From positions 1-44,429 of the forward strand of contig CALEPS010000072.1 of NCBI GenBank assembly GCA_937910305.1: a stretch of 44,429 nucleotides of DNA, given 5' to 3'. The translations under genes and the position numbers were made by a program. Of this stretch, positions 34,881 through 42,137 are shown piece after piece (the first letter of the stretch is position 1; each line of letters begins with the position of its first letter). The notes beneath the pieces were generated by a model. It was not told where the DNA came from. It saw nothing but the letters and a program-made list of their open reading frames with translations, and did not search any database. This DNA is from an uncultured Bacteroidales bacterium. Lineage in GTDB: Bacteria; Bacteroidota; Bacteroidia; Bacteroidales; Paludibacteraceae.

Positions 34881-36206
34881 ATGGCAAAAGCATTTCAAAA
34901 GATATACACGCAGATCACTGCAATAACCAAAGCGACTTGCTCACTGAAGGCCGAAGGAGTAGGTAATGACGAGTTGGCAACCGTGAACGGCAAGTTGGCG
35001 CAGGTGGTGAAGATCATCGGCGACGAAGTGACGCTGCAGGTGTTCCAAGGTACGGAAGGAATCCCGACCAATGCCGAGGTGGTATTCTTGGGCAAGGCTC
35101 CGTCTCTGAAGGTTAGTGACCAGTTAGCAGGCCGTTTCTTCAACGCCTACGGTGAACCTATCGACGGCGGTCCTGCCGTAGAAGGCAAAGAGATAGAGAT
35201 CGGCGGTCCTTCTGTGAACCCCGTTCGCCGTAAACAGCCGTCGGAGTTGATTGCTACGGGTATTGCAGGTATCGACCTGAATAATACATTGGTTTCCGGT
35301 CAGAAGATCCCGTTCTTTGCCGATCCGGACCAGCCGTACAACCAAGTGATGGCTAATGTGGCTCTCCGCGCTGAAGCAGACAAGATTATCTTGGGCGGTA
35401 TGGGTCTGACCAACGACGACTACCTCTATTTCAAGAACGTGTTCTCCAATGCCGGCGTGCTGGACCATATCGTATCGTTCGTGAACACAACCGAGAACCC
35501 GCCAGTAGAGCGACTCCTGATTCCGGATATGGCGCTTACAGCAGCTGAGTATTTCGCAGTAGAGAAACATGAGAAAGTGCTGGTTCTGCTGACCGATATG
35601 ACCCTGTATGCCGATGCGCTGGCAATCGTATCGAACCGTATGGACCAGATTCCGTCCAAGGACTCCATGCCGGGTTCGCTCTATTCCGACCTCGCGAAGA
35701 TATACGAGAAGGCGGTGCAGTTCCCGGAGGAGATAGGCGGCGGTTCAATTACTATCATCGCCGTGACAACCCTTTCCGGCGGCGATATTACCCATGCTAT
35801 TCCTGATAACACCGGATATATCACCGAGGGTCAGTTATACCTCCGCCGCGACTCCGAAATCGGTAAAGTCATCGTCGATCCGTTCCGTTCGTTGAGCCGT
35901 CTGAAACAGTTGGTTGCGGGTAAAAAGACACGCGAAGATCATCCGCAGGTGATGAATGCCGCAGTTCGCCTGTATGCAGACGCCGCCAATGCCAAGACCA
36001 AGAAAGAGAACGGTTTCGATCTGACCGACTACGACAACCGCTGTCTGGACTTCGCGCGCGATTACAGCCGCGAGATTCTGGCAATCGATGTGAACATCAA
36101 TACTGTACAGATGCTGGATGTGGCTTGGTCGCTCTTCGGTAAGTACTTCAAACCGGAAGAGGTGAATATCAAAGCAGCCCTTGTGGAGAAATACTGGCCA
36201 AAATAA
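34881..36206 (+). CDS. atpB: V-type ATPase regulatory subunit B
   Basis: A 441-residue non-catalytic nucleotide-binding subunit. It lacks the Walker A loop, as expected, and carries LFNDxxP-like and typical B-type segments: ELIATGIAGIDLNNTLVSGQ, QKIPFFADPDQPYNQVMANV, LLTDMTLYADALAIVSNRM and PDNTGYITEGQLYLRRD. ATG at 34881 is preferred to an in-frame TTG at 34863 that would read through the AATTGATAATT repeat spacer between A and B. Confidence 0.95.
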   Translation: MAKAFQKIYTQITAITKATCSLKAEGVGNDELATVNGKLAQVVKIIGDEVTLQVFQGTEGIPTNAEVVFLGKAPSLKVSDQLAGRFFNAYGEPIDGGPAVEGKEIEIGGPSVNPVRRKQPSELIATGIAGIDLNNTLVSGQKIPFFADPDQPYNQVMANVALRAEADKIILGGMGLTNDDYLYFKNVFSNAGVLDHIVSFVNTTENPPVERLLIPDMALTAAEYFAVEKHEKVLVLLTDMTLYADALAIVSNRMDQIPSKDSMPGSLYSDLAKIYEKAVQFPEEIGGGSITIIAVTTLSGGDITHAIPDNTGYITEGQLYLRRDSEIGKVIVDPFRSLSRLKQLVAGKKTREDHPQVMNAAVRLYADAANAKTKKENGFDLTDYDNRCLDFARDYSREILAIDVNINTVQMLDVAWSLFGKYFKPEEVNIKAALVEKYWPK

Positions 36207-36213
36207 TAAGAAT

Positions 36214-36537
36214 ATGGAAACCAACCCAATTATCACCATCAAATGTTCGACCGCAGATTGGAGTAATCTTGGCTACACCGTTTGTCCGTCAGAGGATAAA
36301 GGAACGATAGAGGTCCCCATTCATTTAGGTATGAACCGTATAGATGCTTTCCTCGAAATGGAAGTGACCGAGATTACCGAAGATGTGATTCGTTTTAAGG
36401 CTTCGTACTATATCTACGAATTGCACAAAGGCGGTAAGAACCAAGTCTGTGTCACCTATACGGTTGGCGGCTATACCGACCACGATGGCTGTGATTGGGA
36501 CGGCACCGACTACAATTATTATTTGACCTGGAAATAA
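36214..36537 (+). CDS. Small hypothetical protein inserted between V-ATPase subunits B and D
   Basis: A 107-residue acidic soluble protein I do not recognise (METNPIITIKCSTADWSNLG to YNYYLTWK). It looks all-beta and has an Asp-rich stretch, GYTDHDGCDWDGTDYNYY, that could bind a cation. It begins seven bases after atpB and ends 27 bases before atpD, on the same strand, so it is transcribed with the ATPase. V-ATPase operons of this clade usually run directly from B to D, so this is an extra gene. It might be an accessory or regulatory subunit (subunits F, G and H are not otherwise visible), but that is speculation. Confidence 0.65.
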   Translation: METNPIITIKCSTADWSNLGYTVCPSEDKGTIEVPIHLGMNRIDAFLEMEVTEITEDVIRFKASYYIYELHKGGKNQVCVTYTVGGYTDHDGCDWDGTDYNYYLTWK

Positions 36538-36564
36538 AAGATAAATTGTCAATCGTTAATCGAC

Positions 36565-37188
36565 ATGGCTATTCAATATCAATTTAATAAAACATCGCTG
36601 CAGGGACTGGAGAAGGATCTGAAGATGCGCCAGCGGACGCTGCCTACTTTGCAAAGCAAAGAGACTGCGTTGCGTCTGGAGGTCAAGCGCGCCAAACAGG
36701 AATTGGAGGAGCTGGACCGCGAAGTAGATCGCCGCATCAAGGATTACGACCAGATGATTGCGCTTTGGGGCGAGTTTGACACTTCGCTTATCCATGTGGA
36801 CGACGTACGCATGTCTGTCAAGAAGATCGCAGGCGTGCGCGTTCCTGTGCTGGACGAAGTGGTCTATTCTACCAAAGAGTTCTCGCTGTTCTCCAGCCCG
36901 AAATGGTTTGCCGACGGGTTCGAGCAACTGAAAGCGATAGCGGATGTAGGTATCCGGCAGGAGTTTGTGCGCCGCAAAGTGGAACTGTTAGAGTATGCGC
37001 GTAAGAAAACGACGCAGAAAGTGAACCTCTTTGAGAAAGTGCAAATCCCCGGTTATCAGGATGCTATCCGCAAAATCAAACGATTCATGGAAGACGAAGA
37101 GAACCTCTCCAAATCCAGCCAGAAGATCGTGAAATCCAAACGCGAAGCCGAGGCCCGCGCTGCCGAGGAGAAAGGAGGTAACGCATGA
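36565..37188 (+). CDS. atpD: V-type ATPase central-stalk subunit D
   Basis: A 207-residue rotor subunit with long N- and C-terminal coiled coils: TSLQGLEKDLKMRQRTLP and RRKVELLEYARKKTTQKVNL, then a basic KSKREAEARAAEEK tail. It transmits rotation from the A/B head to the membrane ring. Its end overlaps subunit I (ATGA), and AAAGGAGGTAACGC before that ATG is a rare canonical Shine-Dalgarno for this phylum, although it also encodes EKGGNA. Confidence 0.9.
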   Translation: MAIQYQFNKTSLQGLEKDLKMRQRTLPTLQSKETALRLEVKRAKQELEELDREVDRRIKDYDQMIALWGEFDTSLIHVDDVRMSVKKIAGVRVPVLDEVVYSTKEFSLFSSPKWFADGFEQLKAIADVGIRQEFVRRKVELLEYARKKTTQKVNLFEKVQIPGYQDAIRKIKRFMEDEENLSKSSQKIVKSKREAEARAAEEKGGNA

Positions 37189-38948
37189 TTATCCCAATGA
37201 AGAAATATACCTTCCTGGTATTCCATCGTGACTACGAACCGTTCCTGACCCAACTGCGCGACTTAGGCGTAGTAGATATCACGCTCAAATCCGCCGGAGT
37301 CATCGAGAATGACGAGGCGCTTCAGGCTGCGTTGCAGCATGAGGACGAGCTTCGCCGCTTGCTCAAGCAAGGCGCTCCGGATCAGCTAATACAGGAACGT
37401 GCAAACATAGAACAACGCATAGCCGAGGCAGGACAGGAGGCTGAAAAAGCCGCTGTATGGGGAGATTTCGATAGCGCACGTATTCAGGCGCTCAAAGAAG
37501 CCGGATACACCTTGCGGTTCTTCGCCTGCCCGGAGAAAACATACCGGGAAGAGTGGGGAATAAAGGTTGCTGAGAAAGAGGGAAAGACCTATTTCGTAGT
37601 AGTTGATAACTCGATACCCCAAAATATTGATAACTCGGATCTGATTGAGAATGCAACCGAACTCCCGCAACCCGAGAAATCCGCGGCTCAATGGAGGCAG
37701 GAGACAGAGCATCTAAAAGGTCTATTGGCGGCAGCTGATGCACGTATCGAAGCATGGAAGATAGCGAATCTGGACAGATTGCAGCAGGAACTGCAAGAAG
37801 CACGCCAACAGATTGATTGGCAACGGGTTCAGCTCTCTACCGACAAGCTGGCAGATGGTTCTTTATGTCTCATTGAAGGTTTCTGTCCCATAGAAAACGA
37901 GCCCGAACTGAATGCCATGCTTGCACGCGCAGAAGTTTATTATGAGGAGTCGGATCCGACCCAAGAGGACGCTACGCCGGTTAAGTTGCATAACAACAAA
38001 TTCGCCAAACTATTTGAGGTATTCACGGGTATGTACGGCTGGCCGACATACGGCGAGTTTGACCCGACACCGATACTCGCGCCGTTCTATCTCCTCTTCT
38101 TTGCGATGTGTATGGGAGATGCGGGATACGGACTCGTGCTGATACTATTCGGACTCCTCACACACTATAAGAAAGTGAATATTGAGATGTTCGAAGGACT
38201 CGGACCGATTATTGCGACCCTCGGCGTAGGTACTACAATAGTAGGTTTCTTCCTGGGTACGTTCTTCGGAATGCCGTTGCTCGAAGCGTCATGGTACCCC
38301 GAATCGCTCAAGCACCTGATTATCAGCGGCAATGTGATGGGATTTGATGCGCAGATGGTTCTTGCTATCGGCATCGGTGTCTTCCATATCTGCCTTGCAA
38401 TGGTTGTCAAAGCGCTATGCTACACCAAGCGTTTCGGCTTTGCAGAGACGCTCTCCGTATGGGGATGGGTGCTGCTCATTGTGGGAGGCTTGATTGTGCT
38501 GTCTGTTTCGGCATTGCTTAATCTTCCTTCTCAGGTGACTAAATGGATCATCATCTCTATTGCGGTTATCTCAGCACTGGCGATATATATCTTCAACAAA
38601 CCCGGACGCAATCCGCTCCTCAACATTGGAGCAGGTTTGTGGGACACCTATAATATGGCTACCGGGCTGTTAGGAGATGTCCTCTCGTATGTCCGTCTGT
38701 ATGCACTCGGACTGGCGGGAGGTATGCTCGGAGGCGCGTTCAACAGTATCGCGCTCATGGTGTTGGGCGAACATCCAACATGGCAATGGCTGCCCTTCCT
38801 GCTGATTCTCCTTTTCGGACATGTGCTGAATATACTTATGTCCGCGCTCGGAGCATTTGTACACCCCTTGCGTCTTACCTTCGTAGAGTACTTCAAGAAC
38901 TCAGGATATGAAGGCAAAGGCCAATTATATCAACCTTTTAGGAAATAA
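37185..38948 (+). CDS. atpI: V-type ATPase membrane subunit I (a-subunit)
   Basis: A 587-residue stator subunit. The N-terminal ~290 residues are a cytoplasmic coiled-coil domain (LRRLLKQGAPDQLIQERANI; ADARIEAWKIANLDRLQQEL). The C-terminal half has about seven membrane helices, starting at PTPILAPFYLLFFAMCMGDAG. The essential ion-channel arginine is R504 in LSYVRLYALGLAGGML. It forms the ion half-channels against the K ring. An alternative in-frame ATG lies at 37197. Confidence 0.93.
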   Translation: MIIPMKKYTFLVFHRDYEPFLTQLRDLGVVDITLKSAGVIENDEALQAALQHEDELRRLLKQGAPDQLIQERANIEQRIAEAGQEAEKAAVWGDFDSARIQALKEAGYTLRFFACPEKTYREEWGIKVAEKEGKTYFVVVDNSIPQNIDNSDLIENATELPQPEKSAAQWRQETEHLKGLLAAADARIEAWKIANLDRLQQELQEARQQIDWQRVQLSTDKLADGSLCLIEGFCPIENEPELNAMLARAEVYYEESDPTQEDATPVKLHNNKFAKLFEVFTGMYGWPTYGEFDPTPILAPFYLLFFAMCMGDAGYGLVLILFGLLTHYKKVNIEMFEGLGPIIATLGVGTTIVGFFLGTFFGMPLLEASWYPESLKHLIISGNVMGFDAQMVLAIGIGVFHICLAMVVKALCYTKRFGFAETLSVWGWVLLIVGGLIVLSVSALLNLPSQVTKWIIISIAVISALAIYIFNKPGRNPLLNIGAGLWDTYNMATGLLGDVLSYVRLYALGLAGGMLGGAFNSIALMVLGEHPTWQWLPFLLILLFGHVLNILMSALGAFVHPLRLTFVEYFKNSGYEGKGQLYQPFRK

Positions 38949-38986
38949 CTCGAATAATATTAACAATTAAAAATCAATAAACTATT

Positions 38987-39421
38987 ATGGAATTAATTCT
39001 TGGTTATCTCGGTCTGGGCCTCATGTTGGGTCTCGCCGGTATCGGTTCTTCGTATGGCACTACTATTGCTGCCAATGCAGCAGAAGGCGCACTCAAAAAG
39101 AACCCTGCTAAATCATCTTCGTACATGGTGCTTTCCGCCATGCCCGCTACGCAAGGTCTCTACGGCTTCGTAGGATTCTTAATGTGGTTCCTGGGTAGTA
39201 CACCAGAGTATATTGCTGCACATGGAGCAATCTATTTCGGTGTTGGTACTCTCGTCGGACTCACTTGCCTCTTCTCGGCTATCCGTCAGGGCATGGTATG
39301 CGCCAACGGTATTTCCGGTATTGCAGCGGGACATGACGTACAAACCAACACGATGATTTATGCGGCTCTCCCGGAGTTCTATGCTATTTTGGCACTCGTT
39401 GCCGCTATCATGGTTAAGTGA
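38987..39421 (+). CDS. atpK: V-type ATPase proteolipid subunit K (c-ring)
   Basis: A 144-residue four-helix proteolipid made of two fused hairpins. The ion-binding Glu is E130 in ALPEFYAILAL. The first hairpin has MPATQGLYGF (T55, Q56) instead of a carboxylate, and a third ligand-like Gln is Q101 in IRQGMVCANG. These correspond to the Thr, Gln, Gln and Glu Na+ ligands of Enterococcus hirae NtpK, so a Na+-translocating enzyme is predicted (inference from alignment by eye). It shares one base with fabD (TGATG). Confidence 0.92.
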   Translation: MELILGYLGLGLMLGLAGIGSSYGTTIAANAAEGALKKNPAKSSSYMVLSAMPATQGLYGFVGFLMWFLGSTPEYIAAHGAIYFGVGTLVGLTCLFSAIRQGMVCANGISGIAAGHDVQTNTMIYAALPEFYAILALVAAIMVK

Positions 39422-40287
39422 TGAAAGCGTTTGTTTTTCCGGGGCAGGGAAGCCAGTTTCCGGGAATGTGCAAAGATCTGTATGACGCGCACAAAGAAGC
39501 GCGCGAGTTATGCCAAGCAGCCGACAGGTTGCTTGGCTTCTCGCTTACCGGTGTGATGTTTGATGGCACGGCAGACGATTTGAAGCAGACCAAAGTGACC
39601 CAACCGGCTGTCTTTTTGCACTCGGTGGTAGCACAACAGATGATGACGATAGAGAGGCCGCAGATGGTAGCAGGACATAGTCTTGGCGAGTTCTCGGCTC
39701 TCGTGGCTTGCGGTGCACTGCGTTTTGAGGACGCCTTATTATTAGTGTCCGCGCGTGCGCAAGCTATGCAGGCTGCCTGCGAAGCCAATCCCGGTACTAT
39801 GGCTGCTGTGCTTGGTTTACCGGATGAGCAGGTGGATGAGATCTGTAAAAAGCAGAGTGGAATAGTTGTTGCCGCTAATTTCAACTGTCCGGGTCAAGTG
39901 GTTATCTCCGGCGAGACAGAGGCGGTAGATGCAGCCTGTGTGGCAATGAAAGAAGCCGGTGCCCGGAGAGCATTACGGCTGCCTGTAGGCGGTGCGTTCC
40001 ACTCACCGCTCATGGCTCTCGCAGCGGAGGATCTGAAAGCAGCCATACTGAAAACAGAGTTCAGAAAACCTTTCTGCCCGATCTATCAAAACGTGTCGGC
40101 AAAAGCCGAGACGGAGCCGGAAATTATTCGCGAAAACCTCCTAAAACAACTCACAGCCCCCGTTCGCTGGACGCAGTCGGTGCAAAATATGATTGCCGAC
40201 GGGGCGACAGAGTTCTATGAGTTCGGTCCAGGAGATGTCCTCAAAGGCCTTATCCGTAAGATCAACCCGGAGGTACAAGTAGGTTAA
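39421..40287 (+). CDS. fabD: Malonyl-CoA:ACP transacylase
   Basis: A 288-residue enzyme that loads malonyl units onto acyl carrier protein for fatty-acid synthesis. It has VFPGQGSQFPGM at the N-terminus, the nucleophile Ser87 in GHSLGEFSALV, the Arg in SARAQAMQ, and the His in VGGAFHSPLM. It overlaps the K-subunit stop by one base, so it is translated with the ATPase genes although functionally separate. Confidence 0.95.
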   Translation: MKAFVFPGQGSQFPGMCKDLYDAHKEARELCQAADRLLGFSLTGVMFDGTADDLKQTKVTQPAVFLHSVVAQQMMTIERPQMVAGHSLGEFSALVACGALRFEDALLLVSARAQAMQAACEANPGTMAAVLGLPDEQVDEICKKQSGIVVAANFNCPGQVVISGETEAVDAACVAMKEAGARRALRLPVGGAFHSPLMALAAEDLKAAILKTEFRKPFCPIYQNVSAKAETEPEIIRENLLKQLTAPVRWTQSVQNMIADGATEFYEFGPGDVLKGLIRKINPEVQVG

Positions 40288-40335
40288 ATCTTAAATAAGG
40301 AAATGGGAAAATAGGAAAATAGGGAAAGAAAAAAA

Positions 40336-41109
40336 ATGAAAGATATTTTTGATTTGAAAGGCCGTGTAGCGTTGGTTACCGGCTGTAGCGGCGGTCTGGG
40401 TGTGCAGATGGCAAAGGCTCTGGCAGCTCGCGGAGCGGACCTCGTGATCATTGCCAGACGGTATGAGAAGTTGGTGGAAGTACAACAAGCCATCGAGGCG
40501 GAGTACGGAGTAAAAGTACTGCCTTTGCAATGCGATATCACGAATACGGAAGCCGTCGAAACGATGGTGGCAGAAGCGCTCAAGCAAGTAGGACATATCG
40601 ATATTGTAGTCAATAATGCCGGCACAGGTGCTGTGGCTCCGGCGGAGGACATTACCGATGCTCAGTTTGAGAACGAGATGCAGATTGACCTCTTCGGTAC
40701 TTTCCGCGTGGCGCGTGCAGTAGCCAAACAATCGATGATTCCCAACGGCTATGGCCGTGTTATCAATATCGCATCGATGTACGGCCTGGTAGGCAATAAG
40801 ATCGCTCCGGCTTCTCCTTATCACGCAGCGAAAGGCGGTGTAGTCAATCTGACCCGCGCATTGGCGGCAGAGTGGGGTAAGTACGGCATTACGGTGAATA
40901 CCATCTGTCCGGGCTATTTCATTACGCCTTTGACCAAAGAGACATTGGAATCGGAATATTTCGCTAATTATGCCAAGACAGTTATTCCGATGGAGCGTTA
41001 CGGTCATGAAGGAGAGTTAGATAGTGCAGTTGTTTTCCTTGCTTCGGATGCCTCGACTTATGTTACCGGCGTAGCCTTACCGGTTGACGGAGGTTATACT
41101 TGTGTATAA
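40336..41109 (+). CDS. SDR-family oxidoreductase (FabG- or gluconate 5-dehydrogenase-like)
   Basis: A 257-residue classical short-chain dehydrogenase/reductase. It has the NAD(P) motif TGCSGGLG, NNAG, the catalytic Ser in NIASMYGLVG, and YHAAK (Y162, K166), with PGYFITPLT after it. The DIFDLKGRVALVTG start and MxRxG-like VIPMERYGHEGEL are common to both 3-oxoacyl-ACP reductases and gluconate 5-dehydrogenases. Position next to fabD favours lipid synthesis, but the sequence does not decide it. The 48-bp gap before it is a GGGAAAATA-type repeat, and an intrinsic terminator follows. Confidence 0.85.
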   Translation: MKDIFDLKGRVALVTGCSGGLGVQMAKALAARGADLVIIARRYEKLVEVQQAIEAEYGVKVLPLQCDITNTEAVETMVAEALKQVGHIDIVVNNAGTGAVAPAEDITDAQFENEMQIDLFGTFRVARAVAKQSMIPNGYGRVINIASMYGLVGNKIAPASPYHAAKGGVVNLTRALAAEWGKYGITVNTICPGYFITPLTKETLESEYFANYAKTVIPMERYGHEGELDSAVVFLASDASTYVTGVALPVDGGYTCV

Positions 41110-41117
41110 ACAAAAGA

Positions 41118-41139
41118 ACGGACTTCGGTCCGTTTTTTT
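41118..41139 (+). terminator. Intrinsic terminator of the V-ATPase/fabD/SDR operon
   Basis: ACGGAC-TTCG-GTCCGT, a UUCG tetraloop hairpin followed by six T residues. Confidence 0.92.
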
Positions 41140-41172
41140 GTGCCTCTACACACCTAAACACTCATCCCCAAA

Positions 41173-41206
41173 CAAGAAAAATCGTTGTTTAGTGCGATTT
41201 TTCTTG
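41173..41206. repeat. Perfect 12-bp inverted repeat overlapping a promoter
   Basis: CAAGAAAAATCG at 41173-41184 is exactly complementary to CGATTTTTCTTG at 41195-41206, with a 10-base loop. The right arm ends with the -33 element (CTTG) of the next promoter. It could be a second terminator (for either strand) or an operator. Confidence 0.75.
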
Positions 41207-41234
41207 CACATATCAAAAAAATGTAGTACCTTTG
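41203..41234 (+). promoter_or_regulatory. Promoter of the candidate structured RNA
   Basis: CTTG at 41203-41206, 20 bp, TACCTTTG at 41227-41234; predicted start near 41240. No credible protein-coding gene follows for over 450 bases. Confidence 0.65.
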
Positions 41235-41239
41235 CAGCG

Positions 41240-41527
41240 CAAAGGTTTCTAACACCTAAACCGTCACTCACAGACGTTAAACCGGAGGACATGTTGATTT
41301 TAAGCGTTTGCTAATGCTTGTTTATCTGAGTAAACGAAATGTAGGAAGTTTCAGTTAACAGATAGGAAACAAGTCGAAGCAGATGCCCGTTGGTATATTT
41401 ACACGTATCTTATTTTACAGGGATACGCGCCTATATACTAAAGCGGGCAACTGAGTTGAATTCCGTCTGTTAAGGTATCCTACAACCTCGTTTACCGGAT
41501 GACAACCAGTTGTCCGCGTTTTTGTTT
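41240..41527 (+). ncRNA. Candidate structured non-coding RNA of unknown family
   Basis: About 290 nt without a credible coding frame, bounded by a promoter and a terminator-like hairpin. Nested complementary segments form one long rod: GTAAACG (41330-41336)/CGTTTAC (41489-41495); GTAGG (41341-41345)/CCTAC (41479-41483); TTAACAGA (41355-41362)/TCTGTTAA (41466-41473); GCCCG (41385-41389)/CGGGC (41444-41448); TTGGTATAT (41390-41398)/ATATACTAA (41433-41441); CGTATC (41404-41409)/GATACG (41422-41427). The 5' part adds small hairpins (GGTTT/AAACC, CGTC/GACG, and GTTTA/TAAAC at 41320-41335, which competes with the outer helix). The 3' end is CGGATGAC/GTTGTCCG, then TTTTT. The rod with a large internal bubble recalls 6S RNA, but I do not recognise the sequence. 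A G-U pair in the rod favours plus-strand transcription. Confidence 0.6.
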
Positions 41528-41547
41528 GTGCCTAATGAAAAACATTG

Positions 41548-41579
41548 CAAAAGTACAACAATTTTACGGAACGCACAAA
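41548..41579 (-). promoter_or_regulatory. Opposing promoter pointing into the candidate RNA
   Basis: Minus strand TTTG, exactly 20 bp, TACTTTTG, a full consensus match. It would start transcription near 41542 leftward through the whole candidate RNA. No minus-strand coding gene follows. Confidence 0.6.
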
Positions 41580-41607
41580 CGCACAAGCAAAAAGGACCAA
41601 AAAGGAC

Positions 41608-41639
41608 TACGAATATATCGCAAAAAAGCAGTAATTTTG
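41608..41639 (+). promoter_or_regulatory. Promoter of the small-gene cluster
   Basis: TAATTTTG at 41632-41639 preceded by ATATATCGCAAAAAAGCAG, the same spacer type as the gyrA promoter. The -33 position reads TACG and is a poor match. The leader to the first gene is about 50 nt. Confidence 0.5.
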
Positions 41640-41697
41640 CAGCGAGAAAAGAAGAATATATAAATAACCATTTACAAACCAATTAAATCAAACTATT

Positions 41698-42066
41698 ATG
41701 GGACTTCTAAACAACATTAAAGACCACTTCACGAACGCAGAGTTCACCGTGGCACCGAACAAGAAAGTTAAGACCGTTTGCGCAGACTTCAAAAAAGATT
41801 TTGGGGTAACTTTGGCTATCTACAAAGGCGCACAGTTAGCCGACCCGGAAATGACGCTTGCCGAACTAAACAAGCGTACTAGCAAAGATGTCAAGACAAA
41901 GAGTTACGCCGAGCTGAAAATCAAAGCATCGATGAAAGTCGGTGAGGCAGAAAAACTCTTTGATCAGCTATTCGGTCTGACCGTACAGATTAAAGACCCT
42001 AAAGGAGAGAAGTGTGTGGATAACAAACTGACCATCGGTCAAGCCGCCCGTGGTGAAAGTAAGTAA
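41698..42066 (+). CDS. Small tandem-unit protein of unknown function (cluster protein 1)
   Basis: A 122-residue soluble protein made of two related units. Unit one (~14-62) reads AEFTVAPNKKVKTVCADFKK then DFGVTLAIYKG and MTLAELNK. Unit two (~70-118) reads AELKIKASMKVGEAEKLFDQ then LFGLTVQIKD and KLTIGQAA. The shared pattern is a strand (E-hydrophobic-x-hydrophobic), N/S-x-K-V, an amphipathic helix ending F-G, and a second strand. The predicted strand-helix-strand order could be a small beta-grasp-like or ferredoxin-like fold; that is a guess. The same unit recurs in the genes at 42138 and 43107. I do not recognise the family. It is the first gene after its promoter. Confidence 0.75.
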   Translation: MGLLNNIKDHFTNAEFTVAPNKKVKTVCADFKKDFGVTLAIYKGAQLADPEMTLAELNKRTSKDVKTKSYAELKIKASMKVGEAEKLFDQLFGLTVQIKDPKGEKCVDNKLTIGQAARGESK

Positions 42067-42098
42067 TAGGACAAGCCTGCAGTCCTTCAAGTTGCGGG

Positions 42099-42118
42099 TA
42101 ATAAATGATCATTTATTA
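42099..42118. repeat. Perfect 20-bp palindrome before cluster protein 2
   Basis: TAATAAATGA followed immediately by its reverse complement, 19 bases before the ATG at 42138. It may be an operator for a dimeric repressor or an A/T hairpin in the mRNA. A GC hairpin, CCTGCA/TGCGGG (about 42076-42097), lies just upstream. Confidence 0.7.
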
Positions 42119-42137
42119 ACTTAAAATTCAATCAATT

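Noticed and set aside
41240..41527. The structured RNA as tmRNA or SRP RNA
   Set aside because: No tRNA-like ends or tag frame for tmRNA, and no GGAAGCAG-type SRP hairpin.
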